NCBI GenBank assembly: GCA_026874595.1
Contig: JAPPUL010000089.1
Span: 434,001 to 498,000 of the forward strand
Length of the DNA: 64,000 bases
Origin: Sipunculus nudus
Lineage: Eukaryota; Annelida; Sipuncula; Golfingiida; Sipunculidae
Reading direction: 5' to 3'
Part shown: piece after piece, positions 56,305-64,000 of the stretch
Position numbering within the stretch: the first letter of the stretch is position 1
How the letters are laid out: each line of letters opens with the position of its first letter
The notes under the pieces: model-generated
What the model saw: the letters and a program-made list of their open reading frames with translations, nothing else
What the model was told of the DNA's origin: nothing
The model's database searches: none
Position numbers and translations under genes: made by a program

Positions 56305-56634
56305 TTTGAGCTCTCCTTTTTTGTTATGAGGTCAGAGAAAAAATATATTAAGTAGTAAGATACTATGGGAAATGCATATTGTGAAATTTTTGTATACAAA
56401 ATACAATTTAAAAGATATATAATGGGCAATTATATACCACTAAACTCTATTATAGCTGTGTATTGTATACCCGTGGTCTGTTTAGCGGCAGGATTTTAAA
56501 TGCCTTTTATCAATGCAAGAGCAAATACTGTAGGTTGTCATGACTTCATCATAAAAGCATAAAGATTTTGCACAAAAAAGATTTCTGTTATATTTTTAAA
56601 AGATAATAAAAAGATTATAAGAAGGCTCAATTGT

Positions 56635-57317
56635 ATGGAAATATCCTTAAATCTTATTGAAGAAGAATTCGAAAAAGCACTTATTTGTGCAATGCCTTTT
56701 GGTCGTTTTTGGATTAATGAGCGTATCGCATCGGAATATTATGGTGTAAGCCGCACAATTATAAGAGAGTTGTTGTTCAAACTGCAGCAGCGTATGGTGG
56801 TAAGTAAAGATGAACGGTCTCATTGGATTGTTGAGCCCCTTACATCTCAAACACTTCAAAAGCAATTTCATACAAGATATGCTCTTGAGCCAGAGGCTCT
56901 TAAAGAGTTTAGCAACAATATAGATCAGCAATATAATTGCTATCTTTTAAATTTTTTAGATGAAGTCATGAATATGGAAACTTTACAACCCGAACAAATT
57001 CGAAAGGTTGAATTTGAGTTTCATTATGGCCTTTACCAAAATAATGCCAATAAGCTCCTTTTAAAAGCATTGCAACAAGCTCAAACATCATTATTCATTA
57101 ATCAGAAATTTTTTGAAACCGTGGGAATAAAAGATGTAACGCAATCTTTAAATGAGCATGCTATCATTTTGAATTTACTCCGCTGGGGGCTGTTGATACG
57201 GCATGTGAGACTTTGCGTTTTCATATAAAATCTGCCGCAAATAGAACGCATCAACGCCTTAAGGCTTTTTCTGTTTTTCCACACCCAGCCTTACCAGACT
57301 TTTTAAAAGAGGTATAA
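56635..57317 (+). pseudogene. GntR-family (FadR-type) regulator, frameshifted near its end
   Basis: The N-terminal winged helix (ERIASEYYGVSRTIIRELLF, then KLQQRMVVSKDERSHWIVEPL) and the helical FCD-like effector domain (RYALEPEALKEF, EFEFHYGLYQNNANKLLLKA) are intact. After LNEHAIILNLL the frame shifts near 57183; in the next frame GAVDTACETLRFHIKSAANR and on to DFLKEV with TAA at 57315-57317 complete the family's last helices. It is divergent from the permease pseudogene and was probably its local repressor. Confidence 0.78.
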
Positions 57318-57564
57318 AGAAAATAGCCAGAAGAAAATAGATTAGGTTATGATTTTCTCTTTTTATCCTGACTGTGCTTAAAAGACCTAAAAATTATAGG
57401 CCCGCATCCATATGAATGGGGTGCGCTTTCGATTGTCTACATAGATGTTGTCAAATGAACCGATTTGAGACGAGCTAAAGTTCGTCTGACAACACTTCAT
57501 TGGAAACGGACCAGCACAAAACATTTACCTCGCATATTTAACATTGTGTGTTAGTATTGCGAGC
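57318..57564. other. 247-base gap with a nested palindrome
   Basis: No gene. It contains arms TGTTGTCA (57446-57453) and TGACAACA (57487-57494), with an inner pair AGACGA (57468-57473) and TCGTCT (57482-57487). This could be a transposon end or a hairpin; no transposase is nearby. Confidence 0.5.
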
Positions 57565-58738
57565 ATGTATAAAAGAGAGCTTACGCAAAAATCATCAAAA
57601 GTCTAAGCCAAAACCCGGCCAGATTGGCAAGACACTTGCACATGAGATTGCCAAAGGGCAAGCATCCATCTATTTGGACCTTGAGAACCCAGAGGATTTC
57701 CAAAAGTTGAAAGACCCCGCCCACTATTTGGAGCTACATGCTGATAAGCTGGTAATTCTTGATGAAGTTCAACGCTACCCTGATTTATTTATATCGCTGC
57801 GGGGTATTATTGATGCCAGACGGCGTGAAGGACGTGGGAATGGCAGCTTTCTGGTGTTAGGATTGGCGAGCAATGAATTGCTAAAACAAAGCGCTGAAAG
57901 CCTGACAGGCCGTATTCATTATTCTGAGATTACAGGCCTAAATCCGTTTGAAATTGAAGAAACGTCTGGAGAGCTGTTACAAAAACTCTGGATGCGTGAT
58001 GGCTTTCCTGATAGCTATACTGCTGAAGATGATGGGGCAAGTCACAATTGGCGGCAGAATTTTATTCGCACTTATCTGGAACGGGATATTCCTCAGCTTG
58101 GGCCAAGGATTCGAGCTACCACGCTGATGCGCTTTTGGAGCATGCTCGCCCATACATAAGGTGAGCGGCTAAACGCTTCAAAGCTAGCAAGTTCTCTTGG
58201 CGTGGAGAGTGTCATCGTCAGTTGATATTTAGACCTTATGGTCGATCTATTATTGGCTTGCAGGCTAGAGCCTTGGTATGGAAACGTCAAAAAACGATGG
58301 GTGAAATCACCCCGCACATATGTGCGGGATAGCGGCCTTGTCCATGCACTGTTGCAAATCCCCAATTATGAGGCTTTGTTAGGACATCCCATATTCGGCA
58401 AAAGCTGGGAGGGATTTGTCATTGACACCATTATCAATGCCTTGCCTTCAAGCGCTAATCCCTTTTTCTATCGCACATCAGCTGGGGTAGAAATTGATTT
58501 GCTGATTGAGTTTGGGCTCGATGATTACAGGGCTATTGAGATCAAAGCAAGCCGTACCCAGACCCTTAAAAAAGGCTTTCACATGGCCTGTGAGGATTTA
58601 AAGGTGAAACAGAAATTTGTTGTTTACACTGGCGATGATAAATTCCCTAGCAGCCACGATACAACTATCCTGTCACGGGCATATTTCATCGAAGAGCTGA
58701 AAAAGAAGACGGGTATTTTTTCAAGAGAGTTATATTAA
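57565..58738 (+). pseudogene. AAA_14/DUF4143 ATPase, broken by nonsense and lost P-loop context
   Basis: An ATPase of the kind with an N-terminal AAA_14 and C-terminal DUF4143 domain. Start MYKRELTQK at 57565 runs into a stop; then, in another frame, GQIGKTLAHEIAKGQASIYL is the remnant of the P-loop. LVILDEVQRYPDLFISLRGI is Walker B. In the same frame TAA (58157-58159) stands where the family has Gln/Asn, and TGA (58223-58225) where it has Arg (before YLDLMVDLLL), both explained by C-to-T changes. The DUF4143 part (TYVRDSGLVHALLQIPNYEAL, GFVIDTIINALP, IDLLIEFG) reads to 58738. Function of the family is poorly known. Confidence 0.75.
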
Positions 58739-58846
58739 AATTGATGATCTGAACCGGTCTCCTCTGGCTCATGAAAACTCTTACAACATCGTCGAAACAA
58801 GAAATGTGCAAAACGCTTTTTACGGAAACTTTTGAAGGTCCACATT

Positions 58847-59605
58847 TTATTCTTCGTGAATGGTTACCTTATGATTTTTGCAGATTGTCAGAAAGTTTTT
58901 CACAGGAACTTTATCGGTAAAAAAATGATCAATTTGTGCAATATGTCCAATTCTGACCGGGGCAAACCTGTTGAATTTTGTCTGATCTGCCACCAGAAAA
59001 GTTGTTCTTGAATTTTCAATAATTGCTTGTGAAACCTGAACTTCTCGATAATCATAATCAAGAAGCGCCCCATCTGGATCAATGGATGACACCCCGATAA
59101 CAGAATAATCCACTTTGAATTTTTTAATAAAATCTGTTGTGGCTTCACCGATGATGCCACCATCCTGCCGTCTTAAAGCGCCACCGGCAATAATCAATTC
59201 ACAAGAATTATTCTGGGCCAGAATATTAACAACATTTATATTATTAGTAATCACCAGCAAATTTTTATGATGAAGCAGGGCTTTGGCCACAGCTTCCGTG
59301 GTGGTGCCAATATTTATAAAAAGCGATGCATTATCCGGGATAAGTGATGCGGCAATCTGGCCGATTTTTTTCTTTGCATCAGATGCGATATTTCGTCGTT
59401 GTTCATATCCCACATTTTCAACCCCGGATTCTAAAAAGGCCCCACCATGAACCCGGGTCAGATAATTCGCATCGCAAAGTTCGTTTAAATCTTTGCGAAT
59501 GGTTTGTGCGGTGACATTAAAATGGTCTGTTAATTCATCGACATTCACACGCCCTGTGGTTTTTGCGATGTCAAGAATGGCTTGTTGACGAAGAGATAAA
59601 ATCAT
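58847..59605 (-). CDS. glpR: DeoR-family repressor, probable GlpR
   Basis: 252 residues: an N-terminal HTH (RQQAILDIAKTTGRVNVDEL, FNVTAQTIRKDLNELCDANY), the DeoR signature RVHGGAF, and a sugar-phosphate sensor domain with LFINIGTTTEAVAKAL, VITNNINVVNILAQ and IIAGGALRRQDGGIIGEA. GlpR of this family represses glycerol 3-phosphate genes and is released by glycerol 3-phosphate. Its divergent placement against glpD supports this. Frame intact, start ATG at 59605. Confidence 0.87.
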   Translation of the reverse strand: MILSLRQQAILDIAKTTGRVNVDELTDHFNVTAQTIRKDLNELCDANYLTRVHGGAFLESGVENVGYEQRRNIASDAKKKIGQIAASLIPDNASLFINIGTTTEAVAKALLHHKNLLVITNNINVVNILAQNNSCELIIAGGALRRQDGGIIGEATTDFIKKFKVDYSVIGVSSIDPDGALLDYDYREVQVSQAIIENSRTTFLVADQTKFNRFAPVRIGHIAQIDHFFTDKVPVKNFLTICKNHKVTIHEE

Positions 59606-59716
59606 AACCCAAACAATTTAATAACTTTTTCAGAATAATAACACAGCCATCACCATATAAGCAATCATTCTTTTCTCAATAAAAAATGAAAAATGAAAAA
59701 TAAAGCATGAAATATA

Positions 59717-59745
59717 TTGACAAAATAATAAAAAACGAATATATT
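59717..59745 (+). promoter_or_regulatory. glpD promoter with overlapping direct repeat (possible GlpR site)
   Basis: TTGACA (59717-59722), 17 bases, TATATT (59740-59745), about 66 bases before glpD. ATATTGACA recurs 27 bases later (59741-59749) and is followed by TATCGAATATAG (59755-59765), while ACGAATATAT lies at 59734-59743; these CGAATAT words are candidates for DeoR-type operators and would cover the promoter. Confidence 0.55.
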
Positions 59746-59810
59746 GACATAAATATCGAATATAGTTTGTGGGTTAAGCAGAAAATGAAAATTCATTTTG
59801 ATATAACTTT

Positions 59811-61391
59811 ATGACCTATAGTTTGAAACATATGACAAAAAAAACTTTTTCTTCTGATGAAAATTTATATGATCTTCTAGTGATTGGTGGTGGCATTAAC
59901 GGGGTAGGGATTGCCCGGGATGCAACACTTCGAGGGCTGAAGACAGTGTTATGTGACAAAGGAACGCTTGCGGGGGGCACCTCTTCAGCCAGTACAAAAC
60001 TTATTCACGGGGGGCTTCGTTATCTGGAACAACTTGAATTTTTTCTTGTCAAAGAAGCTTTGTCAGAACGGGAAATATTGTTAAAAATAGCGCCTCATTT
60101 AATTTATCCGCTTCGGTTTTTACTTCCTTTATCAAATGATCTTCGCCCGCGATGGTTTGTTCGTTTAGGGCTTTTTATCTATGACCATTTAAGCAAAAGA
60201 AATCATTTAAGCAAAAGAAACCATTTGCCCGGCACCAGTAAAGCAAATCTTTCAAAGCCTCCTTTTAATGATGTTTTAATCAAGCGCTATCAAACAGCTT
60301 ATGAATATTCAGATTGCTGGGTCGATGATGCCCGCCTTGTGATTTTAAACGCCCGGGATGCCGCCGATAAAGGGGCTGATATTCTGATAAAAACCAAATT
60401 TATCGGGGCAGAAGAAAAGGAAGATCACTGGCTGGTTTCGCTTGAAGATATGGTGTTGAACAAAAAAATAACCATCAAAGCCAAAGCCGTTATCAATGCG
60501 GCGGGCCCCTGGGTGTCGTCTGTTGCCAAACAGGCCACCGGAACAGATTTCAGCAAAAGAATAAGAAATGTCCGGGGCAGTCACATTATCGTGCCAAAAT
60601 TATTTTCCCATGACCGGGCCTATCTTTTCCAAAATCCGGACAAACGCATTTTTTTCGCCATTCCCTATGAACAAAATTTGACATTGATTGGCACAACAGA
60701 TGAAGACCATCAGGGGGATCTGGATGATGTGCATATCCAGAATGCGGAAACAGACTATTTGCTGGAAAGTGCCCGAAGATATTTTGCAAAAGACATTCAG
60801 CCCCATGATATTATCTGGAGCTATTCCGGAATTCGCCCTTTGTTTAGCGAAAAAGGAACTGAAAAAGCGCAGGAAACCAGCCGTGGCTACGAATTTAAGC
60901 TTGAAGGCCGCCGACATCCTTTTTTGCATGTTTTTGGGGGAAAAATCACAACCTATCGTACTCTGGCAATCGCAGCCTTAAAGAAACTGGGCGCTTATTT
61001 CCCCGAAATGAAAGCCAGCACAACGGACAAAATTCCCTTGCCCGGTGGTGATTTTCATTCGGAAAATTTTAATGATCTGATGACAAATTTAAGGGAACAA
61101 TATCCCTTTATTGATGAAAAATGGGCCTTCCGGTTATTAAGGTCTTATGGAAAAGACTGCATCCGTTTTTTAGGAAACGCCAAGACAAAAAAAGATTTAG
61201 GATTATTTTTTGGAAGCAATTTATTTCAATCCGAAGTAGAATATCTTATAAAATACGAATGGGCACGTTCATTGGATGATCTTTTATGGCGCCGAAGTAA
61301 ACTTGGCTTACATTTAACATCGAATGAAAAACAACAATTAGAAGATTGGTTAACGAAACAAAATAAGATGTCGGATGGTGCTTTAAAATGA
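59811..61391 (+). CDS. glpD: Aerobic glycerol-3-phosphate dehydrogenase
   Basis: FAD enzyme at the inner membrane: glycerol 3-phosphate to dihydroxyacetone phosphate, electrons to quinone. 526 residues with LLVIGGGINGVGIARDATLR (FAD, about residues 22-41), GTSSASTKLIHGGLRYLE, CWVDDARLVILNARDA, GPWVSSVA, RGSHIIVPK, GTTDEDHQGD and FGGKITTYRTLA; the C-terminal helical domain is complete. An 18-base near-perfect tandem duplication (60191-60226) adds the repeated SKRNHL near residue 130. Two starts are possible (59811 or ATG at 59832); neither has a clear ribosome site. Its stop overlaps the next start (ATGA). Confidence 0.93.
   Translation: MTYSLKHMTKKTFSSDENLYDLLVIGGGINGVGIARDATLRGLKTVLCDKGTLAGGTSSASTKLIHGGLRYLEQLEFFLVKEALSEREILLKIAPHLIYPLRFLLPLSNDLRPRWFVRLGLFIYDHLSKRNHLSKRNHLPGTSKANLSKPPFNDVLIKRYQTAYEYSDCWVDDARLVILNARDAADKGADILIKTKFIGAEEKEDHWLVSLEDMVLNKKITIKAKAVINAAGPWVSSVAKQATGTDFSKRIRNVRGSHIIVPKLFSHDRAYLFQNPDKRIFFAIPYEQNLTLIGTTDEDHQGDLDDVHIQNAETDYLLESARRYFAKDIQPHDIIWSYSGIRPLFSEKGTEKAQETSRGYEFKLEGRRHPFLHVFGGKITTYRTLAIAALKKLGAYFPEMKASTTDKIPLPGGDFHSENFNDLMTNLREQYPFIDEKWAFRLLRSYGKDCIRFLGNAKTKKDLGLFFGSNLFQSEVEYLIKYEWARSLDDLLWRRSKLGLHLTSNEKQQLEDWLTKQNKMSDGALK
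60191..60226. repeat. 18-base in-frame tandem duplication inside glpD
   Basis: AAGCAAAAGAAATCATTT (60191-60208) then AAGCAAAAGAAACCATTT (60209-60226), one mismatch, giving a six-residue repeat in a surface loop. Confidence 0.88.
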
Positions 61392-62503
61392 GTTTAGAAT
61401 TAAGAGATATTTCTTTTTCGTCTGAAAAAGAAACCTATATATACCCGACAAATTTATTACTTAAAGGGGGAAGCCTGAATATATTGCTGGGCCCAACATT
61501 ATCTGGCAAAACGTCATTGATGCGTCTGATGGTGGGGCTGGATCCCCCGGATAATGGCAACATTTTCTGGAACGGAGAAAATGTAACTAGAAAATCTGTT
61601 CGAAAACGCAATGTGGCAATGGTCTATCAACAATTTATCAATTATCCGTCATTATCGGTTTATGAAAATATTGCATCCCCTTTAAGGCTTTTGAAAACTC
61701 CCACATCAGAGATTGATCAAAAAGTTAAATCAGTTGCCGAACTTATGAAATTATCCAAACTGCTTGATCGCAAACCACTTGAATTGTCAGGTGGACAACA
61801 ACAACGGGTTGCGCTTGCCCGGGCTTTAGTGAAAGAAGCAGACCTTGTTTTGCTGGATGAACCGCTGGCCAATCTTGATTATAAATTAAGGGAAGAACTC
61901 AGGTCCGAAATTCCTCAGATTTTTTCAGAAACCGGATCTGTTTTTGTTTATGCCACCACAGAAGCATCCGACGCTTTATTATTGGGGGGGAATACGGCTT
62001 GTTTGCATGAAGGAAAAATTGTTCAGTATGACGAAACACTTAAACTGTATCATCATCCTGTTAATTTAGCGGCCGCACGCGTTTTTTCCGATCCGCCGCT
62101 GAATATTTTGCCCGTGATTAGAACGGATGAAGCCCTTCAAATCGGTGATAATTTGTCTGTTTCGTTGAATGACTATGTCCGGAAAATTTCAAATGGTCGT
62201 TATTTTCTGGCCTTCAGACCCATTAAATTATCACCTTATAAAAATCCGGAAAAGAAAGATATCATTGAATTTAAAGGGGTGGTTGATGTGGCGGAAATCA
62301 CAGGATCAGAAACCATTATTCATCTGAAATTTGGTCAGGAATCTTTAGTGTCGATGGTGCATGGTGTTTATAAAACCCAGATTAATCAGGCGTTAAGTTT
62401 TTATCTGGACCTTAAAAACGCATATATTTTTGACCCGGAAGAAAAACTTGTTCTATCCCCCGAAATCCTTCAGGAGCGTGAGCATGGCTACAATCCATCT
62501 TAA
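61388..62503 (+). CDS. glpS: Glycerol ABC transporter ATPase GlpS-like
   Basis: 371 residues, first of two ATPase subunits of a Rhizobium-type glycerol importer. Walker A LGPTLSGKTSLMRL (about residues 35-48), Q-loop MVYQQFINYPSLSVYENIAS, a full signature LSGGQQQRVALARAL and Walker B DLVLLDEPLANLDY; a C-terminal TOBE-like regulatory domain follows (FRPIKLSPYKNPEKK). It overlaps glpD by four bases and glpT by 20. Intact. Confidence 0.88.
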   Translation: MSLELRDISFSSEKETYIYPTNLLLKGGSLNILLGPTLSGKTSLMRLMVGLDPPDNGNIFWNGENVTRKSVRKRNVAMVYQQFINYPSLSVYENIASPLRLLKTPTSEIDQKVKSVAELMKLSKLLDRKPLELSGGQQQRVALARALVKEADLVLLDEPLANLDYKLREELRSEIPQIFSETGSVFVYATTEASDALLLGGNTACLHEGKIVQYDETLKLYHHPVNLAAARVFSDPPLNILPVIRTDEALQIGDNLSVSLNDYVRKISNGRYFLAFRPIKLSPYKNPEKKDIIEFKGVVDVAEITGSETIIHLKFGQESLVSMVHGVYKTQINQALSFYLDLKNAYIFDPEEKLVLSPEILQEREHGYNPS

Positions 62504-63569
62504 AGAGCTGGCGCATAGCTATCATCCAAATCCCAAAACACCAGAAGATTACGCATTAAAACGTCTGGATCATATCTGGGAAGATGGTAAGGCTTATGCA
62601 CTTTTAGGGCCATCGGGCTGTGGCAAAACAACCCTGTTAAATATCATATCCGGTTTGATTACCCCCACTCAGGGACAGGTATTGTTTGATGATCTGGATA
62701 TTACACATTTGCCAACAGAAAGACGACATATTGCACAGGTTTTTCAATTCCCGGTGATCTATGATACCATGACGGTTTATGACAATCTGGCGTTTCCGTT
62801 AAAAAACCTGAGACATGATAAAGAAACCATCCATAGACGTGTGATTCATCTTGCCGAGATTCTTGAACTTGAAACATTGCTTCATAAAAAGGCCAAAACC
62901 TTAACAGCCGATACCAAGCAAAAAATATCTTTGGGGCGTGGACTGGTGCGACAAAGTGTGTCCGCAATTTTATTTGATGAACCTTTAACCGTGATTGACC
63001 CGAAAATGAAATGGGAATTGCGCCGGCAATTGAAATTTCTGCACCAGCAACTTGGCCAAACGATGATCTATGTGACCCATGATCAGAGCGAAGCTTTGAC
63101 TTTTGCAGATCAGATCGTGGTGATGCATGACGGGGACGTGGTGCAAATTGGAAGTTCAGAAGAGTTATTCAAATGCCCACAGCATACATTTGTTGGTTAT
63201 TTTATTGGCAGCCCCGGTATGAATATTTTACCGGTTAAGCTTGATCAGAATCAGGTTATCATCAATGATTTTATTTTACCGCTTAAAGGGAAATATGCGT
63301 CCCGTTATCAGGATAATATTGAACTTGGAATCCGGCCAGAATTTGTCACGTTATCAAATGACAAACAAGACGGACTGCCCATTCGGATTAAGCGGATTGA
63401 AAATATTGGAAATCAGACAATCGTCCGGACAGATTACAACGGACAAGAAATAAATGTTGTTATTCCTGATGGCCATGAAATTAATGGAAATGCCCGTTTT
63501 ATCAAATTTAATCCGGATGATATTAATCTTTATCACAAAGGCTGGATCCTTGAAAAGGAGGTCGGTTAG
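62484..63569 (+). CDS. glpT: Glycerol ABC transporter ATPase GlpT-like
   Basis: Second ATPase of the importer. The ATG at 62484, after AGGAG, is preferred over an upstream in-frame ATG at 62430, giving 361 residues. Walker A LLGPSGCGKTTLLNIISG and Q-loop AQVFQFPVIYDTMTVYDNLA are normal, Walker B is AILFDEPLTVIDPK, and THDQSEALTFADQI has the switch His. The ABC signature reads LTADTKQKISLGRGL instead of LSGGQ, so one of the two ATP sites is likely weak, as in asymmetric transporters. A TOBE domain ends the protein. The symbol follows Rhizobium glp nomenclature, not the E. coli antiporter GlpT. Confidence 0.86.
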   Translation: MATIHLKELAHSYHPNPKTPEDYALKRLDHIWEDGKAYALLGPSGCGKTTLLNIISGLITPTQGQVLFDDLDITHLPTERRHIAQVFQFPVIYDTMTVYDNLAFPLKNLRHDKETIHRRVIHLAEILELETLLHKKAKTLTADTKQKISLGRGLVRQSVSAILFDEPLTVIDPKMKWELRRQLKFLHQQLGQTMIYVTHDQSEALTFADQIVVMHDGDVVQIGSSEELFKCPQHTFVGYFIGSPGMNILPVKLDQNQVIINDFILPLKGKYASRYQDNIELGIRPEFVTLSNDKQDGLPIRIKRIENIGNQTIVRTDYNGQEINVVIPDGHEINGNARFIKFNPDDINLYHKGWILEKEVG

Positions 63570-64000
63570 ATGATAAAGAAACAAAATAATCGTGCCTGGT
63601 TTCTGGTGTTGCCGGTTTTAATCATGGTGGCCTTCAGTGCGGTGATACCTATGATGACAGTTGTGAATTATTCCGTTCAGGATACATTTGGAAACAATCA
63701 GTTTTTCTGGGCCGGGCTTGAATGGTATGAAGAAATTATAACCTCTTCACGGTTTCACAATGCTTTGTTACGGCAATTTATTTTCAGTGGGACGATTTTG
63801 TTAATTGAAATACCGCTTGGGATTATTATCGCATTGAATATGCCAAAAGCGGGCATTAGAGTGTCATTTTATCTGGTGATTATGGCGCTGCCATTATTAA
63901 TCCCCTGGAATGTGGTGGGAACGATCTGGCAGATTTTTAGCCGGGTTGATATCGGCCTTTTAGGAAAAGCCACTGAATGGCTTGGGCTTGATTATAATTA
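63570..64000 (+). CDS. glpP: Glycerol ABC transporter permease GlpP-like, cut by window end
   Basis: Starts at ATG 63570, right after the glpT stop, with a perfect AAGGAGGT at 63555-63562. The 143 visible codons give a first helix (WFLVLPVLIMVAFSAVIPMM), a periplasmic loop with NYSVQDTFGNNQFFWAGLEW, then further helices (LRQFIFSGTILLIEIPLGII, VSFYLVIMALPLLIPW). This is a UgpA/MalF-type MetI-fold permease. The EAA loop lies beyond the window. Confidence 0.85.
   Translation, partial: MIKKQNNRAWFLVLPVLIMVAFSAVIPMMTVVNYSVQDTFGNNQFFWAGLEWYEEIITSSRFHNALLRQFIFSGTILLIEIPLGIIIALNMPKAGIRVSFYLVIMALPLLIPWNVVGTIWQIFSRVDIGLLGKATEWLGLDYN

Noticed and set aside
48613-58738. Frameshifts as mere sequencing error
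   Set aside because: Some shifts are in homopolymers and could be errors, but C-to-T and G-to-A nonsense codons, a missing gene half and a clean glp operon next door favour real decay. Read-level data could change this.
48365-64000. Right half read with UGA as Trp (genetic code 4)
   Set aside because: Intact genes use TGG throughout, and several lesions are frameshifts or TAA/Arg-to-TGA changes that recoding would not explain.
1-64000. CRISPR array, rRNA operon, origin of replication or complete insertion sequence
   Set aside because: No regularly spaced repeats, rRNA-like sequence, DnaA-box cluster or transposase gene was seen.

Overview
The window falls into two unlike halves that meet just after a pair of tRNA-Ser genes near 48.3-48.6 kb. 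Bases 1 to about 48,360 are AT-rich, with heavy use of ATA (Ile) and AGA/AGG (Arg) codons, many TTG/GTG starts, tight gene packing and essentially intact genes. The gene set points to a diderm bacterium, most likely a spirochaete or a relative: a DUF115 (MptE/Maf-like) protein, DUF2225, a PilZ/DUF1577-like protein, NamZ (DUF1343), an ATP-type plus a PPi-type phosphofructokinase, LolA, MlaE, TonB-like and outer-membrane barrel proteins. The phylum is an inference, not something I can prove.

Layout of the left half: aminotransferase (cut by the window edge), TrmH-like methyltransferase; mtaB-nadC-nadB; tlyA; fmdB-lolA-HTH(RodZ-like)-pgsA-pgpA-SLBB-unknown-DUF115; on the minus strand mlaE and the rpsF-ssb-rpsR-rplI-dnaB replication/ribosome cluster; a large exported TPR protein; a plus-strand trio of barrel+helix-hairpin-helix protein, second barrel and GT4 glycosyltransferase; a TonB-like protein; metG-TPR; a long minus-strand run secA, ETF-QO, two phosphofructokinases, namZ, two unknowns including DUF2225, a lipoprotein; tRNA-Leu; a VWA lipoprotein and holB; rhomboid and a helical exported protein; a fused homocysteine methyltransferase/MTHFR; a PilZ protein and a small unknown; tRNA-Ser(UGA) and tRNA-Ser(GCU).

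Bases from about 48,370 to 64,000 look alphaproteobacterial. From 48.6 to 58.7 kb nearly every gene is broken by frameshifts or nonsense changes: an unrecognised gene or gene pair, half of a solute-binding protein, a CobW GTPase with its small partner (intact), an HP0310-type polysaccharide deacetylase, an amidase, an NCS1 permease, a GntR regulator and an AAA_14/DUF4143 ATPase. The set from the binding protein to GntR looks like a lost pathway for uptake and hydrolysis of a nitrogen compound. From 58.8 kb the genes are intact again and form the glycerol operon known from Rhizobium: glpR divergent from glpD-glpS-glpT-glpP (the last cut by the window end).

The abrupt change in codon use, taxon and gene integrity, with no integrase next to the tRNA, means the contig is either a chimeric assembly or carries a large foreign island; read coverage across 48.2-48.7 kb would decide. 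Other points worth a look: frequent 9-18 bp tandem duplications through the left half, the barrel/HhH pair as a possible outer-membrane DNA-handling system, the overlapping ATP/PPi phosphofructokinase pair, and a PilZ gene whose best ribosome site does not lead to its own frame.
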